Assembly (NCBI GenBank): GCA_000308255.3
Contig: HG326663.1
Location: 1 to 64,000, forward strand
Direction of reading: 5' to 3'
Length of the DNA: 64,000 nucleotides
Origin: Anaerococcus pacaensis 9403502
GTDB taxonomy: Bacteria > Bacillota > Clostridia > Tissierellales > Peptoniphilaceae
Part shown: positions 27,627 through 35,599 of the stretch, in pieces
How positions within the stretch are numbered: the stretch's first letter is position 1
How the letters are laid out: each line of letters starts with the position of its first letter
The notes under the pieces: model-generated
Database searches by the model: none
What the model saw: the letters and a program-made list of their open reading frames with translations, nothing else
What the model was told of the DNA's origin: nothing
Made by a program: the position numbers and the translations under genes

Positions 27627-28681
27627 TAATTAATCATTGATTGGTATATAGCTTCCAAATTCTCTCTTATTAGTTGTTGATAAGTAATATTATTATCCAA
27701 ATCTTCATCAGTTGCAAATTCCATAGTATTTAGAGTGGCTGTTTCAGCTCCTATTTCATCAGCTATAGTCTGTGCTGACTTGCCATCGGTGCCTTTTTCA
27801 TAAAACACTGTGTTGATACCAAGCTCATTTGCTGTATCTATCATCTGTTTTACATCGCGAGCACCTTCATCGCCTGTGGATGTGAGGTCTGTGAGGGCTA
27901 GTTGATTTAAGCCAAAATCACGTGCTAGATATGAAAAGGCCTTGTGGTTCACTAGGAAATTTTTATGAGTTGTTTCTTCAAATTTTTCTTCGTACTCTTT
28001 TATTATATCATTAAGTTCGGCAATTACTTTATCATAATTTGCCATATAGTATTCTTTGTTGGCAGGATCTATATCGGATAATTTATCCGCTATCACCTTA
28101 GCTTGATCTTTTGCAACTATTGGAGATAGCCAAGTGTGTGGGTCATATTGGCCGTGAACATGGTCGTGGTCTTCGTGGTCATAATCATTGTCTTCATCTT
28201 CATAATCGTGGTCATGGTCTTCATCTTGATGGTCATAGTCGTGTGTGTGGTCGCCTGTTGCTTCTAATAAATTAGCATTAGCGCTAGTATCGACCATATC
28301 TATGTCAATAGCATCCTTTACTGATTCTTCCCACTCTTCCATACCTGCTCCATTGATAAATATTAGGCTTGCTTCACTTAGATCAGCCATATCTTTAGCA
28401 GATGGCTCCCAACCGTGGGATTCGGTCTTAAGTGATGAGAAATTTCTCACTTCATATTTATCTCCTGCTATTTGCTTGGTGAGGTTATAAATTGGATAAA
28501 TTGAAGTATAGATTACCCCTTGATTTTCATTTTCTTCTACTATCTCTGTATCATTTTCAGTTTCACTATCTGTTTGTACTATTTCTGTCGATGTGTCATT
28601 TTTAGTTTCTGTTGTCTGATTACCACAAGCTGTAAACATCATAGTCACAGCAAGCATTGCTATAAGCCTATTTCTTTTCAT
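27626..28681 (-). CDS. znuA: Zinc-binding lipoprotein (ZnuA-like)
   Basis: A 351-residue cluster A-I metal-binding protein. Its lipobox is FTAC with Cys at 19. The metal-site residues appear in SHGWEPSAKD, YDPHTWLSP, LVNHKAFSYLARDFGL and, late in the chain, the acidic pair of TVFYEKGTD. A His/Asp-rich loop near residues 140-175 (repeats such as DHDHDYEDEDNDYDHEDHDH) is the mark of zinc-specific members. An upstream in-frame ATG exists, but GGAGGACTT fits the ATG at 28681. It is first in the operon and sits next to a Zur-like operator. Confidence 0.9.
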   Translation of the reverse strand: MKRNRLIAMLAVTMMFTACGNQTTETKNDTSTEIVQTDSETENDTEIVEENENQGVIYTSIYPIYNLTKQIAGDKYEVRNFSSLKTESHGWEPSAKDMADLSEASLIFINGAGMEEWEESVKDAIDIDMVDTSANANLLEATGDHTHDYDHQDEDHDHDYEDEDNDYDHEDHDHVHGQYDPHTWLSPIVAKDQAKVIADKLSDIDPANKEYYMANYDKVIAELNDIIKEYEEKFEETTHKNFLVNHKAFSYLARDFGLNQLALTDLTSTGDEGARDVKQMIDTANELGINTVFYEKGTDGKSAQTIADEIGAETATLNTMEFATDEDLDNNITYQQLIRENLEAIYQSMIN

Positions 28682-28694
28682 AAGTCCTCCTTGT

Positions 28695-28709
28695 TGCAAA
28701 TCATTTGCA
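28695..28709. promoter_or_regulatory. Candidate Zur operator
   Basis: TGCAAATCATTTGCA is a perfect 7-1-7 inverted repeat, the geometry of Fur/Zur/PerR boxes. It lies 13 bp upstream of the znuA start, just before its ribosome site and downstream of a TATAAT on the minus strand, where a repressor would block znuABC. The divergent gene at 28774 encodes a Fur-family protein. Confidence 0.6.
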
Positions 28710-28773
28710 TTTATAATTATATATTATTTTATCATTCTGTCAAATTCTTGTATAATAGAAAAGAGGTGAGAAC

Positions 28774-29184
28774 GTGAAGCATGAAGACTTACTAAAAGAT
28801 AAAAATCTTAGAATAACCAAGCAAAGAAAGATGATACTAGAGGCAATTGAAGCAGCAGCCAACCCTATCTCAGCTGAGGAGATATTTGAAGATATCAAAG
28901 ATGAGGGCCTAGATTTATCTACTGTATATAGAAATCTAAATATCCTAGAAGAAAAAAGCGTTCTTCTAAAGACAACAAATATCGATGGGATGAGCTATTA
29001 TCAGCTTCATACAGATAGCCACAAGCACTTTATTACCTGCAATATTTGCCACAGCAAATATATAATAGAAAATTGCCCTATACATGAACTCGAAGATCAA
29101 GTAGCAAATGAAACAGGCTTTCAAATCACCGGCCACAATTTCGAATTTACTGGAATCTGCCCGGCCTGCCAAGAAAAAAACTAA
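28774..29184 (+). CDS. zur: Fur-family metalloregulator, probably Zur
   Basis: A 136-residue Fur-type repressor. The winged-helix part carries LRITKQRKMILEAIE and the recognition helix DLSTVYRNLNILEE. The dimerisation part carries HKHFITCNICHSKY, with structural zinc pairs CNIC and CPAC. It starts at GTG, preceded by AGAGGTGA. Divergence from znuABC, with the palindrome between them, argues for Zur over Fur or PerR. TATAAT near 28752 supplies its promoter. Confidence 0.85.
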   Translation: MKHEDLLKDKNLRITKQRKMILEAIEAAANPISAEEIFEDIKDEGLDLSTVYRNLNILEEKSVLLKTTNIDGMSYYQLHTDSHKHFITCNICHSKYIIENCPIHELEDQVANETGFQITGHNFEFTGICPACQEKN

Positions 29185-29193
29185 GGAGCTAAT

Positions 29194-29931
29194 ATTAAGT
29201 TTACACATGATTATGAATTAAATGATGAGGGTGTTGATTATAGCCTGGAGATAGCCGACAGATTTCAAATATTTAAGAAATTTTCAAAAATTTACGATTC
29301 ATTAAATACAGGCTACAAAATGGTTCAATATCTGGCTACACTAATAGCCTTTGTAGTGCTAATCTTTGGTTTTGATTTTTTGAGAGAAAATATATCTAAG
29401 TCAGAATTTGACCCAACTAGAACGCTACTTACTATCATTATAATCGTTATAATTGCTATGGTTTTATATACTTGGTTTATAGTTTTTAGATTCAATGAAG
29501 AGGAAATCATAGAAGCCGAAACCATCATCCAAAAAATGTTTAGAGAAAATGATACGAAATTTACTGTATTTGTAAATAACGAACTCCTAAGCGAGGGAGA
29601 TAAGCTAAATGGTAGGATAAATACAATGACAGTATCATTAGTCCTTTCTATTATAGTCGGTGTCGTCGGTTCAGTATCACAAAACCTCAATGCCATTTGG
29701 TTTGAAACAGCCGAACCATCAGCTATAAGGCCAGATAAGTTTACCATTACATTCTTTATTCTCACACTTATCGTATCTTTAGCCCTATTATTAACATTTT
29801 TACTAAGCAACCTCAGAAACCGCAACCTATTTTACGAAACCCTTCGCCATATGAAACTCGAGGGCCAAGTAAGAACAGACGTGGCTGACCCACTGCAAAT
29901 GCTAATGGATAGTTTAAAAAACAAAGACTAG
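29194..29931 (+). CDS. Four-helix membrane protein with an apparent ATT start
   Basis: Unrecognised membrane protein. The first ATG of the frame is at 29320, inside the first hydrophobic segment and without a ribosome site. The frame stays open upstream to the zur stop, with no ATG, GTG or TTG in it. AGGAG at 29184-29188 stands 5 bp before ATT at 29194, so ATT is the best start, giving 245 residues. The added N-terminus is KFTHDYELNDEGVDYS-like and soluble. Four hydrophobic segments follow (about residues 44-64, 72-92, 146-166, 185-207). Co-transcription with zur is likely. Function unknown. Confidence 0.65.
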   Translation: MKFTHDYELNDEGVDYSLEIADRFQIFKKFSKIYDSLNTGYKMVQYLATLIAFVVLIFGFDFLRENISKSEFDPTRTLLTIIIIVIIAMVLYTWFIVFRFNEEEIIEAETIIQKMFRENDTKFTVFVNNELLSEGDKLNGRINTMTVSLVLSIIVGVVGSVSQNLNAIWFETAEPSAIRPDKFTITFFILTLIVSLALLLTFLLSNLRNRNLFYETLRHMKLEGQVRTDVADPLQMLMDSLKNKD

Positions 29932-29957
29932 GTCTGTTTCTTGACCTAGTCTTTGTT
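29920..29957. terminator. Strong bidirectional terminator
   Basis: A 15-bp perfect stem (AACAAAGACTAGGTC and its complement, 8-nt loop) is followed by TTTTTATAT. It starts within the last codons of the membrane gene and separates it from the convergent symporter gene. Confidence 0.85.
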
Positions 29958-29976
29958 TTTATATACATCTTTTATT

Positions 29977-31251
29977 TTAATCTCGCATGAATTTCTCTTT
30001 ATCAAATGCCCCCACAGTATTAGCAACAATAGTAGTTCCTGCTGCATCACCTGTTATATTTACCGCAGTACGAGCCATGTCTAGGATCCTATCGATACCC
30101 ATAATGATGGCAATCCCTTCTACAGGTAGGCCCACAGATTGGAGTACCATTGAAAGAGTGATTAGCCCTACAGATGGGATACCGGCTGTACCTACTGATG
30201 CAATAGTTGCTGTAAGTATTACTGTCATAAAGTCTGTCATGGTAAGATCGATATTGTAGGCGTTAGCTATAAATACAACTGCTACACCTTGCATGATAGC
30301 GGTACCATCCATGTTTATAGTAGCTCCAAGTGGAATTGTAAAAGATGAAATCTTTTTATCAATACCCATTTCATCTAAGGTTTGGATATTGATTGGTACT
30401 GTCGCCGAGCTTGATGCAGTAGAAAATCCAAAGGTAATTACAGGTAAGAATTTCTTTAAGAACCTAAAAGGATTTACCCTTACAAAGGCAGCTAAGAAAA
30501 TCATATATACTAATAGTAACTGGAGAGCTAGGCCACCAAGAACTGATAGCATATAGCTTAGCATTGATAATATTACATCGTATCCTAGATTTGCAAAGGT
30601 ACGGGCGATTAGGAAAAATACCCCTATTGGAGCAAGCTTCATTACCCACATAGTCATCCCCATCATCAAATCATTCATTTCTGTAATGATATTACCAAGG
30701 GTAACCATTCTATCTTCCATACTTGCTACTAGTAAACCAACAAGGACCGCAAATACAATAATTTGAATCATGTCTCCTTGGGCAAGAGCCCCTATTGGAT
30801 TGGTTGGGATAAATTTTAAAATGGTTTCAGATAGAGATAGCTCTACTGTTTCTACATCAAAGCTCTGCTCACCTATAGTCATATTCATACCAAGGCCTGG
30901 CTTAATTGCACTTGCTAATGAAAGAGCAATGATTATAGCAAGGGCTGTAGTAAATAAGTAGAAAATTACAATCCTTATTCCGACCTTACCTAGCGTTTCA
31001 GTATCTCCTAAGTTCCTACAACCATCTGCTATAGAGAAAAACACAAGTGGTACTACTAGCATTTGCATTAGCCTAATAAAGAGCTGGCCTATAGTGTAAA
31101 ATATTCCTTCGATAAGTACATCATTTTTAAATGATGAATCAGGTACTAAATAGTGCATGAGCATGCCGACTATGAGGCCTGCAATTAGGGCTATAAATAT
31201 TTTTGATGTGAGAGATCTTTTATTGGTATTTTTTGTATTTTTCTTATCCAC
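29977..31251 (-). CDS. Dicarboxylate/amino acid:cation symporter (DAACS family)
   Basis: A 424-residue inner-membrane carrier of the GltP/GltT/SstT fold. It has the re-entrant hairpin block GFSTASSSATVPI, the conserved PLGATINMDGTAIMQGV, and the late motif MGIDRILDMARTAVNITGDAAGTTIVA, whose Asp and Arg contact the substrate. Glutamate, aspartate, serine or a dicarboxylate is imported with Na+ or H+. It overlaps the RmlD-like gene by 8 bp. An amino-acid role suits the fermentative lifestyle, but the substrate is not resolved. Confidence 0.9.
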   Translation of the reverse strand: MDKKNTKNTNKRSLTSKIFIALIAGLIVGMLMHYLVPDSSFKNDVLIEGIFYTIGQLFIRLMQMLVVPLVFFSIADGCRNLGDTETLGKVGIRIVIFYLFTTALAIIIALSLASAIKPGLGMNMTIGEQSFDVETVELSLSETILKFIPTNPIGALAQGDMIQIIVFAVLVGLLVASMEDRMVTLGNIITEMNDLMMGMTMWVMKLAPIGVFFLIARTFANLGYDVILSMLSYMLSVLGGLALQLLLVYMIFLAAFVRVNPFRFLKKFLPVITFGFSTASSSATVPINIQTLDEMGIDKKISSFTIPLGATINMDGTAIMQGVAVVFIANAYNIDLTMTDFMTVILTATIASVGTAGIPSVGLITLSMVLQSVGLPVEGIAIIMGIDRILDMARTAVNITGDAAGTTIVANTVGAFDKEKFMRD

Positions 31252-32098
31252 GTAAGCCCTCCCTATCTATATGGTCATGAACCATGTCCTTCCAATGAGG
31301 TAAGCTATAATCACCGATTATTTTTAATATATAATCCTCAAGAGCCATAAATCCAGGCTTATATTCCATATCATCTACATCAGTTACTTCGACAATTTCT
31401 GCACGGATTCCAGCATAATCTATGATTTCTTTGGCGAAATCATACATGGTGGTATAGCCACCACCTGATGCGTGGATAGTGCCATACGAATTGCCTTGCA
31501 TTAAATCTATGATAAATTGAGCAAGTTCATAGGCTGATGTTGGACTGGCATAAAGATCTTTACCAACTACTACTTTGCCATTTTTTGCCTGCTGAATGAT
31601 GCCCTCTACTTGGCCACGTTCTCTAGAATATAGTCTACTTACTCTTACTATAAAGTGGTTATAACAGAATTGTCTAACATAATTTTCCCCCTCATACCTA
31701 CTTTTCCCGTAGATACTTTGTGGGTTTGGAGTGTCAAATTCAGTATAAGGCCTATCAGCCTTGCCATCAAAGACATCAGCTGTTGAAAGTTGGATGAGCT
31801 TAGCATTGCATCTGGCAGCAGCTATGGCGATATTCCTAGCTCCTATGGCATTTAGTAGATAAGCTTGGTCTGGGTTTTCTTCACATTTATTTCTATTTGT
31901 CATACCTGAGCAATTAATAATAATATGTGGACGAAGTCTATCTACAAAATTTAAAACTGCTTGCTGGTCAGTGATGTCAACTTGATTTTCATCTGTAGCT
32001 ACGATCTCTGCATCAATTGGATTTAAGTGGCGGGTCATGGCTGCTCCTAGCCTGCCACTGGCTCCAGAAATCCAAATTTTGTCATTACTTAATCTCAT
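31244..32098 (-). CDS. RmlD-like NAD(P)-dependent sugar reductase (extended SDR)
   Basis: A 284-residue extended SDR of the dTDP-4-dehydrorhamnose reductase family. The nucleotide loop is ISGASGRLGAAMTRHL, the catalytic Tyr-x3-Lys is SIYGKSRYEGE, and a Ser/Thr lies in LSTADVFDG. No rml genes are adjacent, so rhamnose synthesis is not shown. A homologue acting on another sugar, or the methionine adenosyltransferase beta-like subgroup, is possible. It leads a two-gene operon with the symporter. AAGGAA precedes the ATG. Confidence 0.78.
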   Translation of the reverse strand: MRLSNDKIWISGASGRLGAAMTRHLNPIDAEIVATDENQVDITDQQAVLNFVDRLRPHIIINCSGMTNRNKCEENPDQAYLLNAIGARNIAIAAARCNAKLIQLSTADVFDGKADRPYTEFDTPNPQSIYGKSRYEGENYVRQFCYNHFIVRVSRLYSRERGQVEGIIQQAKNGKVVVGKDLYASPTSAYELAQFIIDLMQGNSYGTIHASGGGYTTMYDFAKEIIDYAGIRAEIVEVTDVDDMEYKPGFMALEDYILKIIGDYSLPHWKDMVHDHIDREGLRG

Positions 32099-32340
32099 AA
32101 TTGTTCCTTTCTAATACGGTTACTTAGATGATTTCTACAAAATTATATATAAATTATATCAAATAAATGATATATTTGTCATGTTTTTTTGCTTAATTAT
32201 TCTGATAAATGATCTTATGAAGGTATAAACAATGTATTAATTGGACTTAATGAGTTTTAAATTTGAGAGATATTTAGATAATTGGAATGGAATAAGGTTT
32301 TGGATAGAGTTTGGCCTAGGTGAATTTAAATCTACTTTTG

Positions 32341-32405
32341 GTCCTCGCCGCTTCGCTCCTGCGGTTATTCCGTGCCTATTGGGCACGGGCCCTCCAAAAG
32401 CCGGG
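32341..32405. repeat. GC-rich stem-loop repeat A, copy 1
   Basis: The last 47 bp (32359-32405) are identical to 32805-32851. They contain the hairpin CCGTGCC-TATT-GGCACGG (with one extra G), then CCCTCCAAAAGCCGGG. It sits in the gene-free stretch 32099-32860 and is far richer in G+C than the surroundings. Confidence 0.85.
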
Positions 32406-32435
32406 TAAATATGCGTTGATTTCGCATATTTACCC
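32403..32435. repeat. 13-bp perfect hairpin
   Basis: GGGTAAATATGCG and its exact complement are separated by 7 nt. It follows repeat A copy 1 directly, without a T-run, so it is not a standard terminator. Confidence 0.75.
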
Positions 32436-32499
32436 CGAAAACTTAGCGCGGGGGCGAGGGAGAGCTTTCACAGAAAGCGGGTTTTCGTAGTGGGCTTGA

Positions 32500-32537
32500 G
32501 TCGGCTTGCTGACAAAGTTGCTTCCGCAACTTTGAAA
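32500..32537. repeat. Stem-loop repeat B, copy 1
   Basis: GTCGGCTTGCTGAC is followed by the hairpin AAAGTTGC-TTCC-GCAACTTT and GAAA. Copy 2 at 32705 keeps the frame and changes both arms together. Confidence 0.8.
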
Positions 32538-32628
32538 GTCCTCTACGGGCCGGACAGGCCAATTGCGACATCTGACCTTCCAAAAAATCTCATAGTCATT
32601 TGGTAAAGCAAATGAAATGAGGATTGAT

Positions 32629-32695
32629 CCTCGTCGCTTCGCTCCTGCGGATATTTCGCGCTTGTAGGCGCGAGGCCTCCCAGGAAGCCGGCCGG
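32629..32695. repeat. GC-rich stem-loop repeat A, copy 2 (diverged)
   Basis: It shares CCTCG-CGCTTCGCTCCTGCGG and the CCTCC-AAGCCGG tail with copy 1. The central hairpin is TCGCGC/GCGCGA in place of CCGTGCC/GGCACGG, so pairing is preserved while sequence differs. Confidence 0.75.
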
Positions 32696-32704
32696 GCTTA
32701 TCGC

Positions 32705-32742
32705 GTCGACTTGCTGACAAAGTGAGTAAACTCACTTTGAAA
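32705..32742. repeat. Stem-loop repeat B, copy 2
   Basis: GTCGACTTGCTGAC is followed by AAAGTGAG-TAAA-CTCACTTT and GAAA. It has the same length as copy 1 with covarying arms. Confidence 0.8.
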
Positions 32743-32788
32743 CGCCATAAATATATTTTAAACCTACTAGGTTATTCTTTTGACTGTG

Positions 32789-32851
32789 GTCCTCGGGCTG
32801 CGCCCTGCGGTTATTCCGTGCCTATTGGGCACGGGCCCTCCAAAAGCCGGG
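32789..32851. repeat. GC-rich stem-loop repeat A, copy 3
   Basis: It is identical to copy 1 over 47 bp (32805-32851). The preceding segment differs, with its own GGGC-TGC-GCCC hairpin. It ends 9 bp from the 3' end of the tRNA-Arg gene. Confidence 0.85.
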
Positions 32852-32860
32852 CAGGCTTGG

Positions 32861-32934
32861 TGGCACACCAGGAGGGATTCGAACCCTCGTCTTAGGCTTC
32901 GGACACCTTTATTTTGCCTTTAAACTACTGGTGC
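32861..32934 (-). tRNA. tRNA-Arg (anticodon CCG)
   Basis: Read on the minus strand the cloverleaf is complete. The acceptor is GCACCAG/CTGGTGT and the D-arm GTTT/AAAT has loop AAAGGCA. The anticodon loop GTCCGAA has U33 and anticodon CCG, on a stem with one terminal A-A mismatch and one G-U. The T-arm is GAGGG/CCCTC with loop TTCGAAT, and CCA is encoded. It reads CGG codons. Its 5' end overlaps the last 15 bp of the phosphoesterase gene, so it is probably cut from that mRNA; no separate promoter is evident. Confidence 0.85.
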
Positions 32935-33726
32935 AATTGTGATATTTGAATAGCCTATTGGGTCTAGGATTCTTAGGGGTAGGAAGGTGTTTCCGAGTCC
33001 ACTATCTACATAAATTACCGAATTTTTAAACTTATAGATTCCCTTATCATAGTCTGGGAAGATGCCTTCACCCGGAGCTATTAGGCCGCCTATTATAGGT
33101 GCTCTAACTTGGCCTCCGTGAGTGTGGCCTGATAAGACTAGGTCTATGTCATCCCTATAATTATCTCTTATATTCTTTGAAAAGTGGCTAAGGATTATAT
33201 TTAGGCTATCATTAGAAGGCTTGTAAGATTCCAAAGAGAAATTATACATGCCAGTCCCATAAAGATACACTTTTTGTCCCTTAATTTCCAGTTCTTTGCC
33301 CTCATTATTTAGATATATAATCCCCAATCTATCAATTTCATTTAAAAACTTACTAAGATTTGGCCCGCCTTCTTCGTGGTTGCCTGTGATGTAATAAGTA
33401 TCTTTACCAAGGGTCATTAGATGTTTTAGAAAATACACAGATCTCTCAATCTTTTTATCTGTACCATAGTCAATGATATCTCCTGTAAGGACTATAAAGT
33501 CAGGATCAAAGTCTTTAATATTTGCAATCGTCTCATCTAGATTTTTTAGGACATTGGAATGAAAGTCTGATATTTGGGTGATTTTGATAGGCTCATCAAC
33601 TTTGGCACTAGTGATTCTAATATCTTTCTCACGGGCCACGAAACATTGGTTGTTTACATAAAATCCTAGAGCAAGCCCTGCAATGGCAAGGCCTGCTGCT
33701 AGTCTTCTTTTATTTTTAATTTTCAT
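32920..33726 (-). CDS. Metallophosphoesterase (YkuE-like), membrane-anchored
   Basis: A 268-residue calcineurin-like phosphoesterase with an N-terminal hydrophobic anchor (about residues 8-25), so the enzyme faces outside the membrane. Metal-binding motifs in order: QISDFHSN, LTGDIIDYG, TGNHEEGG, ILSHFSK, LSGHTHGGQ. The family includes UDP-diacylglucosamine and lipid-linked phosphate hydrolases; the substrate is unknown. Its start overlaps nadE by 11 bp. Its last five codons and stop are also the first 15 nt of the tRNA-Arg gene, so the C-terminal sequence APVV is fixed by tRNA structure. Confidence 0.85.
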   Translation of the reverse strand: MKIKNKRRLAAGLAIAGLALGFYVNNQCFVAREKDIRITSAKVDEPIKITQISDFHSNVLKNLDETIANIKDFDPDFIVLTGDIIDYGTDKKIERSVYFLKHLMTLGKDTYYITGNHEEGGPNLSKFLNEIDRLGIIYLNNEGKELEIKGQKVYLYGTGMYNFSLESYKPSNDSLNIILSHFSKNIRDNYRDDIDLVLSGHTHGGQVRAPIIGGLIAPGEGIFPDYDKGIYKFKNSVIYVDSGLGNTFLPLRILDPIGYSNITIAPVV

Positions 33727-35530
33727 CTATATCCTCGATGTATACATCAGACCCCACATCAGATGGTATTTTAAAGCCAGCTCGTGCTGAGAAGCTACGA
33801 CCAGTTATATTTGGTCCATCTACTGCAGCAGAGCGCTTGAATTGGCTCATTGTAAAGCGTTTGAAATATGAGATCATCCATTTTCGAATAGTAGTCTCAT
33901 CATAAGTATCGCAAAAAGCAGAAATGGCATCTTCTAAGATATCTGCTGCAGGGCTGTGGTAGGTCAAATGATGATAGATGAAGAAGTCAATCAGCTCATA
34001 AGGCCCTATAATGTCTTCTGTTTTTTGACTAATTTCACCAGTATTTTTGGCTATAAGTTCAGGTGAAATCGGAGTGTCTAGGATGTCATTTAGGACATTT
34101 TTAAGGGCAATATTTTCTGTGTTTTCTGCAATTTGACCAACTATATATCTAATTTCCGTTTTCATAAGCGTTGCATTTATTGAGTAATTGCTCATCTGAT
34201 CACCATTGTAGGTGGCAAAGCCTTGCATATTTTCAGATAGGTCACCTGTTCCTATCACTATCCCATTATGCATATTGGCAAGGTCAAATAGTATTTGTGT
34301 ACGCTCACGGGCTTGGGCATTTTCATAGGCTGCATCTGTAGTAGTGCCATCATGACCAATATCGCGCAAATGAATTGTCACAGCCTCTGTGATATTTATT
34401 TCATTGAGAGTCAAGCCCAGAGCTTCGCAAAGCTTAAAGGCATTAGACTTGGTTCTATGACTTGTGCCAAAAGCTGGCATAGTATAGCAATGGATGCCAG
34501 ATAAGTCCCAACCTTCCCTGCGGTAGCCATGCACTAAGAATAACAAGGCCATGGTAGAATCGAGCCCACCAGATACTCCGATAAAGGTATCACGGACTCC
34601 AATACGTTTCATACGAGTAAGAAAGCCTGTAGCCGCTATGTCCAGTACATCAGCCACATATTTTTCAGATTTTTCATAGTCTGGCAGATATGGAAATTTA
34701 TCTATATCCTCTCGCTTGGCCTTAAAGTCCTTCATAAACCAGCTATCTTCATCTAAGTTTAGATAGTATTTACCAACAAATTCTACTGGATGATTACTAG
34801 CAAAACTTTTAATTTCACCCTTGTGGGCGATTATATTTAGGCCGCCATACACATAATCAGTAGTAGATTCGCCAGATCCACTTGATGTATACACATAGGT
34901 CACATCTTTAGATAAGAATTTCACTCGATTTAAGATTTCATCTTCATTTAGGGCAAGCTTAGCTTCTGCAGATGGGTTTAGGATTATATCATGAAAACCT
35001 TCTTTACTACTGTTGTAGGCTAGGCTCCTTGGTATAGGCATTAGCTCATCTTCTCCAATTGTCACATTGATAGCAAGACCATTTATAGTTGACCAAGAGA
35101 GGTTTACATCTGGCCAGCCTTCTAAAACATTTATAAAATCATCGTCAATCATATCATCAGAGAATACTGATTTTTCAATAGTAGTTAGATTTTTCTTTGT
35201 TGTAAGAGCAATTATTCCGCCATCTAAGATTTGTACTACAGCATTGTATATTTTGTTGTTATAGGCTAAAGGAAAGCCAACTGTAAAAATAACTTTTATT
35301 TCCTTAGAAAATTCGATTAAGTCAAATACTGCTTCCTCACATTTTTCTGTAATATCCTTATAACCATCATAAAAACTTGCCCCCACTAGGGATAATTCTG
35401 GTAATGATAGGATATCCACCCCATCTTTTTCAGCTGTTCTTACTAGTTCTTTGATAGTTTCTTTATTTTTTGTCACATTGCCTACGGCAACTTCGAAATT
35501 TGTAGATCTAATTTTTAAATTTGTTCGCAT
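33716..35530 (-). CDS. nadE: NAD+ synthetase with amidase domain, glutaminase cysteine missing
   Basis: A 604-residue two-domain NadE. The C-terminal synthetase is intact (FIGVSGGLDSTMALLFLV, GTGDLSENMQGFATYNGD) and adenylates then amidates nicotinate adenine dinucleotide. The N-terminal nitrilase-like domain keeps the Glu (LPELSLVGA) and a Lys region, but the nucleophile motif, normally EICEDLW, reads TIGEDEL: Cys is replaced by Gly (GGA) near residue 159. It should therefore use free ammonia. A GTG three codons upstream was set aside because AGAGGTGA is spaced for the ATG at 35530. Confidence 0.88.
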   Translation of the reverse strand: MRTNLKIRSTNFEVAVGNVTKNKETIKELVRTAEKDGVDILSLPELSLVGASFYDGYKDITEKCEEAVFDLIEFSKEIKVIFTVGFPLAYNNKIYNAVVQILDGGIIALTTKKNLTTIEKSVFSDDMIDDDFINVLEGWPDVNLSWSTINGLAINVTIGEDELMPIPRSLAYNSSKEGFHDIILNPSAEAKLALNEDEILNRVKFLSKDVTYVYTSSGSGESTTDYVYGGLNIIAHKGEIKSFASNHPVEFVGKYYLNLDEDSWFMKDFKAKREDIDKFPYLPDYEKSEKYVADVLDIAATGFLTRMKRIGVRDTFIGVSGGLDSTMALLFLVHGYRREGWDLSGIHCYTMPAFGTSHRTKSNAFKLCEALGLTLNEINITEAVTIHLRDIGHDGTTTDAAYENAQARERTQILFDLANMHNGIVIGTGDLSENMQGFATYNGDQMSNYSINATLMKTEIRYIVGQIAENTENIALKNVLNDILDTPISPELIAKNTGEISQKTEDIIGPYELIDFFIYHHLTYHSPAADILEDAISAFCDTYDETTIRKWMISYFKRFTMSQFKRSAAVDGPNITGRSFSARAGFKIPSDVGSDVYIEDIDEN

Positions 35531-35567
35531 TATACTCACCTCTTAGTATAATTTTACCCACAAAAAA

Positions 35568-35587
35568 GAGCCTGCCTGAGCAGACCC
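35568..35587 (-). terminator. Terminator of the acyl-CoA dehydrogenase gene
   Basis: On the minus strand GGGTCTGC-TCAG-GCAGGCTC (8 bp with G-U pairs) is followed by TTTTTT. It also separates this gene from nadE. Confidence 0.75.
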
Positions 35588-35599
35588 TTATATTTTATA

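Noticed and set aside
28160-28250. Tandem repeat in DNA near 28.2 kb
   Set aside because: It is the coding sequence of the His/Asp-rich metal loop of the zinc-binding protein, not an independent repeat.
32430-32735. Open frame of about 100 codons on the minus strand in the repeat region
   Set aside because: It runs through several stem-loop repeats, has no ribosome site and shows only Arg/Pro/Ser-rich translation of GC-rich repeats.
32341-32851. CRISPR-like array
   Set aside because: The repeats differ in length and type, spacers are irregular, arms covary and no cas genes are present.
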